From: Fasciolopsis buskii | Lineage: Eukaryota; Platyhelminthes; Trematoda; Plagiorchiida; Fasciolidae | DNA: 64,000 nucleotides | Assembly (NCBI GenBank): GCA_008360955.1 | Contig: LUCM01007929.1 | Location: forward strand, 17,945 to 81,944 | Direction: 5' to 3' | Made by a program: the position numbers and the translations under genes | The notes under the pieces: generated by a model | What the model saw: the letters and a program-made list of their open reading frames with translations, nothing else | Told to the model about the DNA's origin: nothing | Database searches by the model: none | Shown: positions 22,790 through 33,409 of the stretch, one piece after another | Position numbering within the stretch: position 1 is the first letter of the stretch | Layout: each line of letters begins with the position of its first letter

Positions 22790-24010
22790 CTGATCTGTTG
22801 TAAGGAAAAAAGAAGACTGGGAGCGGGAAGCGGAACATTCGAATGGAAACTTAATAAGAATGACTAGACGTCTAAGTGCGAGGTAGACGGATGAACGTAA
22901 AAGTCGGAGAAAGCGACAGAGCTAAGTCTCAAGAAACACATACGAGATGATAATCATAGAAAAGAGACAGTGAAACAACCATCCGATGATGGGCTAGTGC
23001 CAGTGCTAGTAAGGATCATCGACCCATTGAGTGACCTTCCGTCGAACTCGATCAAGTGAAGGAAGGGACACAGACAGAGCCTCGGTCCACTAAAGTGCGG
23101 TCAGATTTGAGCTTTGTTCAATAGGGGTTGGTTAAAAGCAAAAAATAAACGCCCGGCGCGAAAACAAGTTTTCGCGCAGTGACATGCTTGTTGAGGTATG
23201 AAAGGAGAGCGGCAAAGTAGGAAGTTATAGGTAATATAATTAGAATATAACTAGAGTCTCTGGTTGGACCAATCTAGGTGTGTGGTGTTTAGGAGGAGTA
23301 CAGCGAGGGGAAGTTTCCTAGTTATTGGAATTCAGCATGATAATGCAAACTCTAGGAGATGTATTCAGGGTCAGAATTTTGTGATGAACTGACGACATTA
23401 TGATCCTGTTCAGTATTGGGTTTACTCGGAAGAGGTTGCGAAAGGAGGAAGGCAACAGACGGTGACATCATCTGCAAAGTAATGGATTGGAGTTTACGTT
23501 TTGAATAGAAGACCAATAATAAACGGAGAAAAGGGAGTGAGCGCAAGTACGAAGCATTCAGGAACACCAACATTCACGGGGAATGGCTGCAAATGGAAAA
23601 CCCCATTGACTCGGACGGAAATGGTTCGCTTACTAAAGTAACAGTGTTCATGATGCATGTACTGGAGGGGAACGCGGACATGGGTGATTTCGCCAGTGGG
23701 TCCTCCTGAAAAACTCGGTTGAAGGCTTTGGAAGTATCCAGTTGGAACCAGATATGTCTACCCTTGTTTATCGGATGCGGCCGATCAGGAATGTGAGACG
23801 ACAGCTATCAGACCAGTGGAACGACACTGCAGGAATCCATATTGGATGTCGCTACAAGTGGAGCATGGGATCAAGCATTCTTCTTTGCAGCGGACGAAAA
23901 GTGTTTTTAGACTCTGTATGACTAACTAGCATCTGGTCGTAGCCTGTATGGTGCCATGGCGAAGGAGCACCGCAATCGGGGCAGTGTTGACTGTCCCAAG
24001 CCAGCTGTAC
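22790..24010 (-). mobile_element. CR1-type LINE, reverse transcriptase to C-terminus
   Basis: On the minus strand: DIQYGFLQCRSTGLIAVVSH (about 23,860-23,790), LDTSKAFNRVF (motif A, about 23,712-23,745), TISVRVNGVFHLQPFPVNVG then VPECFVLALTPFSPFIIGLL, and IHYFADDVTVCC (motif C, near 23,460-23,495). The 3' part corresponds to the copy at 27.6-28.9 kb. Frameshifts and stops are present. Confidence 0.8.
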
Positions 24011-25580
24011 CGTCACATGCGTAATCGAACCACTCGGGGAATTCTGGTTTAACAGGTTTGGGAAAGCACAAAATAAAAGGCTTTATCCTTTGGACAACAA
24101 TCCTAGTGAAGTTAGAGATGCCAGTGGAAACATCAGAATTGAAACAGTAATCAATACAAAGGTGAGACCGGGAACTCGTGAGAATTATCCCAGTTGACTG
24201 AATTGTAGCTCCAAAATGCCATATCCTGAGGTGACTAGAAGGTTGTGGCGGGTTAGGGTGATGCTATAGCACAATGGCCCGATGATCATGGGAAGAGTGG
24301 GAATAAGTGGGTATATAGAAAGGGTGGAAGTGAGGGTATTATCGTGAATGTGAATATTGTCGCCAAGTCGGCGTGTAGATGGATCAACCAGTTGACCACA
24401 ACCAGCTGTTCGACTTCTTACCCCGCAATCGTGGCTTCAGAAGACTGTACTAGCCATTCCCACTTGTGAACATTGTAGTCCTTCCATATAGTAACACGCC
24501 TGTTAGAGTTTGTAATAAGGAAGTGTCCAATGCTTGAATAGAGAGGTTGAAGAAGTCTGCTGCTGGTCAGAAACAACATGAAAGAAATACCTGAAGGAAA
24601 GAGGTCGTAGTTTCAGGCACACCGATTGAAATCTATTATTGGGGAAATTAAGATTTGCTGCTCCAAAGGTGGTACCTGACTGGTGAATAACAGGCAGACA
24701 TTTGCTTTGGGAACAAAAAAGGAATGAAGGTTGAAGGTGAGTGGAATCTGATAGGGGAAAGATCTTGATTTTTGTTAAAATTGGAGCAATAGACGATAAA
24801 CATTGGAGAAATTAGTAACCAAAATAAATGATACAGTTGAGTCCGCGAATACATATGAAAATGACCAGTTCCGATAGCTTCGCAAATTCTTGAGAACGAT
24901 AGTCGGCGTAGTCGCGTAGTGTCATGGTTTATACGAGAGCAAACCGGGAGTAACGATCCTGATGATAAATGTTGCGAATTCCATAAGACCTCAATAGATT
25001 GATTATACGTCGCAGTTAGTTGGTCCCCGGCAGAGCCGTCTACCACCAATTACGTCCAATTAGTTGATCGTTTGATATAATCGTTCTTATTTCTGCTCCA
25101 GCAGTCTGTAGCCGCGGTACTGACCGCTGAAATCTGAATAGGCAACTAGCCCCAACCTCAACCCGTCGGTCTTTTAAACCCCGTCTTGTTGATGTCATCA
25201 TCACCAATGGGCTCCGGATGCTACTATAATCCCGTTTCAATAAGTTTGTAATCATCTATCTATGTTTTGTTATCCACTTTAAAACTTTGGATCAATGGCA
25301 ATTCTTCCCTGTCGCTTTGTAATATCTGTCATGGATCAGATCATCATCATGGCTTGAATATACTAATCATCCCCATCGATTGTTCTGTTGATCACCCTCG
25401 TGTGTAACTGCGTTAACCCTAATTGTGCGAGGTACTAATAATCATGCATCCATCATTCTCACACTTGTGGTGAGTAATCACGTCTCATACTTGTCATTCA
25501 CAATTGGAGAAAGTCAAGTTTTTTGTTCGGATTCTCTCAAAAGCTTCTGTTGCCACCCCATTCCTCTTCGCTTCCCTACA
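24010..25580. other. Intron sequence, possibly more CR1 5' remnant
   Basis: Purine-rich on the plus strand, like the CR1 copy beside it, so it may be its older 5' part. No conserved block could be read. Confidence 0.35.
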
Positions 25581-25581
25581 G

Positions 25582-25706
25582 AATGTTCAAGTTTTGCTCA
25601 ATTTGTACTGCAACAACCATATGAAATTTGAGGATGGTACATGCTGTCGTTCGGCCGAACCAATCACCCCGGTTCAAACCAGGTGCTTTGTGTTCATAGG
25701 CTTATG
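25582..25706 (+). CDS. CASD1: CASD1-like exon: end of esterase domain, Cys-Cys motif, start of first membrane segment
   Basis: The acceptor follows a pyrimidine tract ending CCCTACAG at 25,581. The exon reads NVQVLLNLYCNNHMKFEDGT, then CCRSAEPITPVQTRCFVFIG. The family has the same order: L-M-N-V-Y-C-N, D-G-S-C-C, then a short linker into transmembrane segment 1. It ends at codon position 2 before a GTATGT donor. The intron before it is 12.8 kb and holds a PLE, two RTE 3' parts and an antisense CR1. The membrane segment is cut by the donor, so its second half must come from another exon. Confidence 0.87.
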
Positions 25707-25709
25707 GTA

Positions 25710-27200
25710 TGTTTACCGCGTGTTATCTTAATCCAGGCGGCTATCAATAATCTCATTTATCTTGAATTCAATCAGTGATATTTGCTTTTTATTGGTACTG
25801 GAATCAGCTTTGTCGCTCCTCAGATTGTTGTTGTTCGTATTTTATCGTTATCTGAGGTCCTCGTGATAATCTGTTTTACTCTACGTGCCTCAAGACGCTT
25901 CCACTTACTGCCTACAAACATTAGCCGGAACTCAGTTGTTTATTCGAAATCCACGTCTCTCTGGCTTCGGTTCACGATTCCTTATCCTCAGCTGGTTATC
26001 CTATAGTTTTGACACAAAATTTAATCATGCCCCTATTATCGACTGCGGTCTGAACCACATTTTTCGGTGTCATCCGGAGTACTAGCTAGTGTACACGATC
26101 TCCGCTTGACCAAGCCAGCTTCCAACACGAAGGCAAGCAGACAGACAAGTGCCAAGTGACTGTGAAGACCTGAGATTTGTGCGTGAAAAGCGGAATCTGA
26201 AGTTCAGTTAGCCAAGCATAACCAAGAGCGTTTTTGCGTTTCCTAGCCGACTGCATAACCTGCCGTTTTGTGTAGGTACGAATTTTCGTGGCTGTATATA
26301 ACTGCGTTCCTGTGCCATTTTATTAGCTCATGCATTGTTAATTTCGTGACATCGATTTCTTTCATATACTCACTTTGTTTTTTCTCTTTTTTCTCCCTGC
26401 CCTCTCCCTCTTACTGCTCGCTGCATTTCCACTGTTACATTCTCTGTTGTTCTTCGCTTCCCTAAGCGTGACTACAAGTTTTCTTTGTTTCATATATGAC
26501 ACTTTGTTACGTTCACGGAGTAAGTTCCCCTCTCATATCTAGTAACGTTTGTCTCATGTACTGATAAGTAGTCTCTTCGTTTTGTTTCTTCGATATCTTT
26601 TTTGTCTATGGTTACCAAACTCGTTCTTGTCTACTCTATACCATAGCACATAGACAATAATATTGACATTGCAATTGCAAAAAACTTTGACCTCCGAAAT
26701 GAGAGTTATAAATACGAAAGGGCGGACATCGAACGAGCACACAGGATATCTTAACCAGTGCTTACCGTGATTTTATTATTGGCACAAAACCAAATTAATA
26801 AACTGGCATTCTTACTTGTAAACCCAGAGTTTTGGAAAAACAATAGCCGTATTTACTGACACAGTAATCATTGACCGGTCGTCCAAGATGATGACAGTCT
26901 TCGAAGTTCGTTTGACTATGGCCGTGTTAATCGCACAAATTCGGATAAAGTTTGTAACCTGTGTTCCTCAACTAGGGATCCTCAAAACCCTGGCCATTTC
27001 TGCGGGCAACTAAAGGCTGCTGAAACATTCAAATTTCCTCAGATGACTGTTCAGGCTGTCTGGCGCAATAAAACTAACAGTAGATTGATTTTATCCCAAC
27101 CTAGCTCTCATTTCATACGTCACATATATACCAAATGAATTAAGTAGAATATTTCTCACGATAATTGCTACTGCATAGGAATGGAAGAGCAAATTTTCCC
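25710..27200. other. Intron sequence; place to look for a missing CASD1 exon
   Basis: CT-rich. A hydrophobic frame follows an AG at about 26,274 (FSWLYITAFLCHFISSCIVN) and would fit in phase after the 25,706 donor, but no matching donor was identified, so it is not called as an exon. Confidence 0.3.
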
Positions 27201-27560
27201 AGAAGCGCCCGATCGGTTCCGTACTTACTGCCACTCGTCAGGTATGCGTACCCGGTGCTCTCTTGTTCAAACATCCTTATACTTCTACACTTCAAGTTGG
27301 TATATTTGACCAAGATTTAATTTGCAGCGTCACGAGTCTGCATGGAAGGTCTTCCTTGAGAAGTCCATAACTGTAATTCGTTGGCAATTCGTTGTCAGTT
27401 GGGCTGAGCCAACCTTAAGAACAAGGGCAAAATATCACCAAGATAGACATAATCGGTTTCGCGGTTATTGCTGCTCGTCAATGATGCATACCCGTTCATG
27501 TGCTTCCGGGGAAATCTGGTTCACTCATCTAGATACTTTTTACAACTTATATCTATTCTG
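27200..27560 (+). repeat. CR1 remnant with internal duplication
   Basis: 27,325-27,400 reads QRHESAWKVFLEKSITVIRW, resembling QECAWKLFYGRLHRRTIS of the antisense CR1 at 28.9 kb. Two similar about 60-base stretches (27,209-27,268 and 27,450-27,510, each with GATCGGTTYCG-like and GCATACCCG-like strings) flank it. Confidence 0.35.
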
Positions 27561-27639
27561 GTGGGATCCTATTGTTAATCCTCAGGTTGATTTAGCCAAA
27601 CTGACAAAGAATTACCAACAAATCACAGTTTTTATTACA

Positions 27640-28885
27640 CATAAAGTAAAATAAACTGAATGGTTAAACTCCATGGTCCGAAAGCATACTGTAAGGGGGG
27701 AAAATGAAGGGAACATTCACCTGAGAACCAGTTTATTGATCCTCGTATTGAAAAGTAAGAGGTTGCAAATGGGGATATCCAGAAAGTTCGAGAGTACTCC
27801 GCAGCTTGGAAGTCCAGGGAGAAAAGAAGACTGAAATACGGGAGTAAGACACCTTCCAATAGAAACCTAGTGGGGGCAACCAGCTGCCTGTGTGCGAGAA
27901 CGATGAAAGGTTAGGAGAAGAGGAATTGTTCAGGTAAGTTCCGAAGACGGTGGTCAAGTGGATAAGGTTGTAGCGTTTGAACGTGAAGGTCGCCGGTTCG
28001 ATTCCTCTCACTGCCGGTCAACTTCCTCATTTGGCAGCTCTCTGTTGGCCGCGACCCTCTTCCTGGAAAATGATGTACATCATTATTTCATTAATAAGGG
28101 AAGTAAAAATATAGAAAAAACAGAAACCAAAGTAGTAACTGTAGAAAAGGGCTAACAAAGCAACTCCTTTACGATGGGCCAGTGACTCCAAACTGGATAT
28201 TAGTAAACAATAGTCGGTTAGCCTGATGGCCTTTCTCTGAACCCGATCAAGAAGAAAAAAGGGAAGTACACGAAGCTCCACCCTACATGATTGCAGTATT
28301 CAGATGCTGGGCGGATTTGAGCTTTATACAGTAGATGAGGCGCGGAACAGAAAATCGACTTTGCACACAGCGCGAGGAGCAAGCTAAAATATAACAGCAT
28401 AATGAAAAACTAGTGGATAAGCCAAGGGGAGAAACAAGGTCTGTGGAACTCAGAGTAGCCGAGTCAAAAGACAGATGTAGGGAGGAAGAATGGCGTCCCA
28501 AGGAAATTGAAAGTAGAGAGGTTTTGGAAGCATTGAATGTGGCATGGCTGTTGGAGCCCCAGGACTAAACGCGTTAAAGATCGGAGTTTAGAGATTCACT
28601 GATGACAGAACGGTTCACGATAGATTTTGTTGTTTGAGTGGCGAAGAGTGTGGTAAGATAAAAAACAATTAAAATTAGCGTCATCGGTAAGGAATTGAGT
28701 TGGAAGTAGATGTAGTGGACAGAAGGTCATCAGTGAATAGAAGAAAGAGTGGACACAAGTACTAAACCTTGGGGAACACTAGCATTTAAAGGAAACAGCG
28801 GGGACAGGATCGCATCAACTCGGGCGGAGATGGTTCTTCTATGGAGTCTTCCATAAAAGAGCTTCCATGCGCATTCCTGACGCCA
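27640..28885 (-). mobile_element. CR1-type LINE interrupted by a SINE
   Basis: Minus-strand blocks in order: RLHRRTISARVDAILSPLFP then VPQGLVLVSTLSS (about 28,870-28,735), LLYKAQIRPASEYCNHVGWS (about 28,290), VQRKAIRLTDYCLLISSLES then LAHRKGVALLALFYSYYFG (about 28,250-28,125). Family-typical C-terminal text resumes at 27,930 (NNSSSPNLSSF) and ends near LRSTLELSGYPHLQPLTF (about 27,755). The gap between 28,125 and 27,945 is a plus-strand SINE. Confidence 0.82.
27945..28125 (+). repeat. tRNA-derived SINE, family B, nested in CR1
   Basis: The head reads GTGGTCAAGTGGATAAGG (A-box-like) and CCGGTTCGATTCCTCTC (B-box-like), closing with CACTGCCGGTCA. The body GTTGGCCGCGACCC then TTCCTGGAAAATGATGT and the tail TAATAAGGGAAGTAAAAATA match the copy at 48,365. 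Confidence 0.82.
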
Positions 28886-28902
28886 CAAATTAAATTCCGA
28901 CA

Positions 28903-28967
28903 ATATATATTTATACAATATATATATATACATTGTAAAGGTTAGAAGGCGTGCACTGAGTTATAAC

Positions 28968-29007
<40 letters not shown>
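28903..29007. repeat. Two (TA)n microsatellites (28,903-28,931 and 28,971-29,007)
   Basis: The first is interrupted (TATTTATACAATATAT); the second is a clean 37-base TA run. They bound the 5' side of the antisense CR1. Confidence 0.9.
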
Positions 29008-29010
<3 letters not shown>

Positions 29011-29450
29011 ACTTTTTAAATAGTCCCGGAGACATTGCCGGTTTCACCGTTAATTCCGCTCATCCAGTTTGAACATTCGTTACCTTCCTGTTAATTTTGA
29101 CGTTCCATACGTAAACTGACACCAGAATCTCATTCCGATGACATGATGGTGAATGGATCAGCAATTCAAATAAGGATCACGACTGAGACTACTGATAGTT
29201 CGTTGTTAATTGCCCAATGGGGACCTTTAGAACAACGGTGGTGACATGGTTAAATGTTCCAGTCAATGATCGGTGTGTGTTCAAAATCCCTCGTCATCTA
29301 CGTGACTGACATGCCTTGATTCCCTGTTTGTTTCCCCCCCTCTCCCTTGCTTTTGATAGCCACTGTTTGCATTCGAATTCGCCGTGGGTGTCTGCGTGTT
29401 CGTTGTTTGAATCGTCAATTCGGCTCCAAATCAACTTCTTCCTCTGTCAG

Positions 29451-29582
29451 TGATCGGGAGCCGAATGATGTAGTCTCATCAGACCAGTCAACTACGACGA
29501 CAGCTTTCGAAGATTTCTATGAGTTGGTTTGTTGCTTGTCCAAATTCGGCCTGATTTTGATCTACTTCTTTGTCTGTGATCG
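29451..29582 (+). CDS. CASD1: CASD1-like exon: loop and second membrane segment
   Basis: The 3' part reads FYELVCCLSKFGLILIYFFV then CDR, matching the family segment ending F-C-K-L-G-L-I-M-A-Y-F-Y-M-C-D-R. The donor GTACGT splits an Arg codon that the next exon completes. The start at 29,451 (acceptor CTCTGTCAG) is chosen because it fits the phase of the 25,706 donor. The frame is also open upstream, and an acceptor at 29,358-29,359 would fit only if an unseen exon of length 3n+2 lies between 25.7 and 29.3 kb. Such an exon is plausible, because the first membrane helix is otherwise too short. Confidence 0.8.
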
Positions 29583-29589
29583 GTACGTT

Positions 29590-31760
29590 GTCTAACGTTT
29601 ACCTACCCGTTGTTCTTTATCCAAACGCTCACTGTTCAAATCACTCTCACGCTGGCTCATTGCTGTTTGCCGTTGCGCTTCCAGCAGTTCATGTCCAACT
29701 GGAGTTTTATGTTCTAGTTATTGTGCTTTAAAATCTGCTTATCGGGATCTGATACTCAAGCGGTTTCAATCTGTCATCTCGTTTCTGCTTCACTCTTGTA
29801 CTGCTTAGTCATACAAAAACAATAAAATAGCCTCTGACCAATCAACCGGTCTGTGCTTTGATTGTCCTAACCACACGGTTTATATAGGTCTGTTGAGGTC
29901 AAACCTAGTTTTTCGATCGCTTTCGCCCATTGTGCTCATTGTTTTTGTAGTCTTCATTTCGGATAGTGCCTTCGCTTGCCGCTGAGCGTGCCACGAAAAT
30001 TAGACCACTTTTACCTTGCCACAGAACGTGGGCGAATCGTTGATATCCTATCGTGCTCTCCGGTTTGCAGTCGATCGCATCCTTGGCGCGTGCATCACCC
30101 GCCTGAACCCACACCGGCCTATCAGCTAGTCGTGTTCCGCAAACATAATCCGTCCTCGCTGTTGTATGGCCAACCGTACAGAAAAAAGCTGTCCTGCATT
30201 CCTGGCACCGGATCGTAGCCTCGCCTTACAGTTGTGATCGGATTTTCGTTACTTCTCATATCACAGTAGCCACCTGTGGCGTTAGGTTGTGTTGTAGATA
30301 GTTTCACATCAAAAACAGATTAGGCGGACGATTATTTTCTAGAATTCTAAGGCTGCCAGCACAATTTAGATTCGGCATTTCAAACCCGAGGTATGGAGAA
30401 ATTGTTTACAACGCAATGATGAGCGCATACACATGTGGTTTGTGCGTATGGGAGATTCGGGCGAGATGTAATCCCAAAGAAAAATGTTAAGAGATGACTA
30501 GTTTATGAATTCGATTCTCGTGGTAGCCACTAATGTCTCGGGGTGAAGCCACTACGTGTTTTTGTGATGATAGGGTGTGACAGATGGGGGGTATGGACCA
30601 GGTGTTTTGACACAGAGGTTTGGGTCAAACTATATGATGTAGCAAGTGTAAGTCATTGGTTTTACACACCCTCGAATATTACTGATAATAATAAATTTCT
30701 ATTTTGGACGTTTCCTCTGTAGACAAATTCAGTATAATAGACTTTGTGAGTGATCCGCCGAGCTTGAATACTTGAGTGGCAAGTAGCATTAGACTAGATT
30801 TGTAAGTCAAGTGATTCCTCATGTGCTAAGAAGGCGCTACTAGCTATAGGAAACCAGGACCAGCGACGAATTCGTAAGTGTTTAAGTTCCCTGGCCTGGA
30901 TTAACTGTCATTTTTTGTACGACTCAATCGTTTTTCTCGCTCACGCGTCCTTATTCAGCATCCGTGGAGGTTCATAGCTGGTAATTCCTAACAGGCAACA
31001 CTAAATAGTTACATAGTGCTCTTATGATTTTCGAGTTATTGGCTGGACAAATATGCTGCATTCTGAACCACTCTCCGTGCAAATCCGATCTCCTACAACC
31101 CATACTTTTGGATGCTCCGAAAGTCAGCGTTTGGTCTATCTATGCTGTGATAGACTGCTAATGATCGCCACAACTCCATTCACGTCAACTTTTCAGTCTG
31201 AAAAATAGGGTATTAGCTCTCATGGTTGTGAGGTAAAGCTACGTTCTGATGCCAAAAGTGCAAGTCCACTTTACTTCACTGCGGCAAATCATGCAAATGT
31301 GAATCACAGTCATATCCGGAAGAACAGAAGTGATTGTCAAAATCCTCTGATGCCAGTTGAACAACATACAGGCTTGGAATTGGACCGACTATTAGCCAGA
31401 AGATGTATTGAACTAGCTAAATGCTTTAGTTAGTGGACTGATTAAAAGTTGTCTGGTTTTGTGACATGCTCAGGGGCCAGCGAGAGCGGCAGGCAATATG
31501 AACGCTAAATAAGATACAATGATCCCGTCAGACGAGGGCGATCCGGAAGTGAACCATAACCTGAGAAGACCTTTGTAAACCGTTTGATTATGACTAAGGA
31601 GACACTTGTGCTGACCGGCCAGTGGCCAATTGATCGTTCTTGCTTGATTAGCGGGGCGAGATAAAACAAGAATTGAGACGACCGACTGAGGCTGTCGGAG
31701 TTTGCGATAGCGTCAACCTGATTTTGAAACAGTGGTGGCCTCCTGTCTTCTGCTATGCTG
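29590..31760. other. Intron sequence without recognised feature
   Basis: CASD1 intron 29,583-31,920. Short ORFs only. Confidence 0.5.
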
Positions 31761-31902
31761 GAACAAATTTCACAAGTTTCGCTTCCTGCTCATCGGTGTA
31801 TGAATAAATATACCTTATTATCCTGATGTGTAACCCTTGGAGAAAGGTAGCAGCCACTGGGGTTTGATCTGCTGTTTAACACTGAACGAAGATGATGATT
31901 AT
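31760..31902 (+). repeat. RTE-type LINE 3' tail abutting a CASD1 exon
   Basis: GCTGTTTAACACTGAACGAA at 31,871-31,890 followed by GATGATGAT is the same tail as at 18,585-18,614. Only about 20 nt of pyrimidine tract separate it from the exon at 31,921. The 5' limit is uncertain. Confidence 0.75.
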
Positions 31903-31920
31903 ATCTTTTCTCTTTTTCAG

Positions 31921-32029
31921 TACTATACTCTTCATGAAGACTAACAAGGGATTCACAATCATGAGCTTCCTTCTGCCTCTTGCTTATTTCCTAATCCTTG
32001 GACTGTTCTTTAGTGGACCAACCAAAGAG
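31921..32029 (+). CDS. CASD1: CASD1-like exon: F-M-K and P-L-A-Y membrane block
   Basis: The acceptor is TTTCTCTTTTTCAG at 31,920 and the donor GTATGC. The exon reads TILFMKTNKGFTIMSFLLPL then AYFLILGLFFSGPTKE. The family has N-L-F-M-K-E-N-K...S-F-x-P-L-A-Y...G-L-F-F at the same spacing. The start is phase 3 (CG+T from the previous exon gives Arg) and the end is phase 0. The 3' tail of an RTE-type LINE ends only about 20 nt upstream of the acceptor (see findings). Confidence 0.92.
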
Positions 32030-33318
32030 GTATGCCAATCGATCTTGGTTCTAAGTGAAAATTATGAATTGTTACACAATGATGTGAACGTAGGGATTTT
32101 AATTTTATCGTCCAATTTGTCGGCTCCGATGATATCGGGCAGTATATTTACCTATGTATTCTTGTTGTTAATTGTCTAGTAGGTATTAAATCATGTTCAC
32201 TTTCAATTTCTGCCTCTCGTTGAAGTAAGCTATCCTACAAATGCTACCAGGCGTATAATTGTGTTCCCAAGTGTTTTATTTGTGCTTGTTCTGCCTAATG
32301 GTTCCTCGTACCAGTTCACTAATTAAACGGGAAAACACGAAGAGTGATATTTGTTGGCCGAATTTTATATACATGATAAGAATAGGGTTAGAGTGTCTGC
32401 CTTATTGACGGAGAATTTGGCCCAGTGAAAATCCCAGGAATAGCAATAATTAAGTTTTGTTTTCCTGCTCGGTAATGAATCATTGAAATAGATACCCTGA
32501 TGTTTTTTGGACCTAATGGCCAACGAGCAGAGTTTTATGCAGCTCTGCTCGTCTGGTTACGGACAGGAGAGGAGAGTGGCCACCATTTTGGTGGTTAATA
32601 GGGACTAACGTACAATCATGAATAAGCGGCCATGGGTGAGCGGCGGCAGTGACGTGAGTGTGATGCGCATTCGTTTGGCGAGTTCCATCGTCAATCTCCT
32701 CTGGCGTCAGTCAGCAATCGTCTTGTTCCACTAGCTCTAGCGGGAACACCTGAACCAATTTAGGCCAGTTGTTTTCAATTGTAAATTATTCAAAAAAAAC
32801 TGAAACGTTAACATTGGTTATCCAGTGTATCACACAAGTTTGGCTAGTGATTCGAAAAATCGGTGTTCGGACGTCCACTACATGGCTCCATCTTCCGTTT
32901 GCAGCGGTCGAGCCTTTGAATTGTACAGAAGTGATATAATTGTCTCGGTCTCTCTAACCGAATGTGTTTGTAGCGGATGAACGAAGTTTTTAAAATCTGT
33001 GCATACAGTAATGCATTGTTAAATACCTGAATATCAGAGAGGTACAAGTGGGCAGGTACTAATGTATCTAACTCGGTTACTGTTTCATGGTTACTGTAAA
33101 AGGGGGAGGTTTCAAACCAGTCCAGTCTGTCCGCAAGATTTTGGATTCTGATGCTTCATAGCGCTCTCAAAAAACTGCAAAGGTCGTAACACCTTCTCCA
33201 CTTTTGTTTTATTCTCAAGAGGTTTTTTCGGATTAGCACGGCCAGTTTTCTTTGGTTACTGCTTACACTTAACCATCTTGCTCGCATCTCTCAAACAACT
33301 ATCCGGTTTTCATTATAG

Positions 33319-33408
33319 ACACGATTGAACCATGTGGATATCACGAGAGAATGGAAAGGATGGATGCAAGTGTACTTTCTTATCTATCACTTTACCGGAT
33401 CCTATCGA
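33319..33408 (+). CDS. CASD1: CASD1-like exon: E-W-K-G-W-M-Q signature
   Basis: After an acceptor CATTATAG the exon reads TRLNHVDITREWKGWMQVYF then LIYHFTGSYR. This is the most diagnostic block of the Cas1p domain (T-D-E-W-K-G-W-M-Q...L-I-Y-H-x-S/T-G). The alignment to the human protein is gapless across both splice junctions. The exon is 90 nt, phase 0 on both sides, with a GTACGT donor. A longer open frame from 33,332 in another phase overlaps it and is a shadow. Confidence 0.93.
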
Positions 33409-33409
33409 G

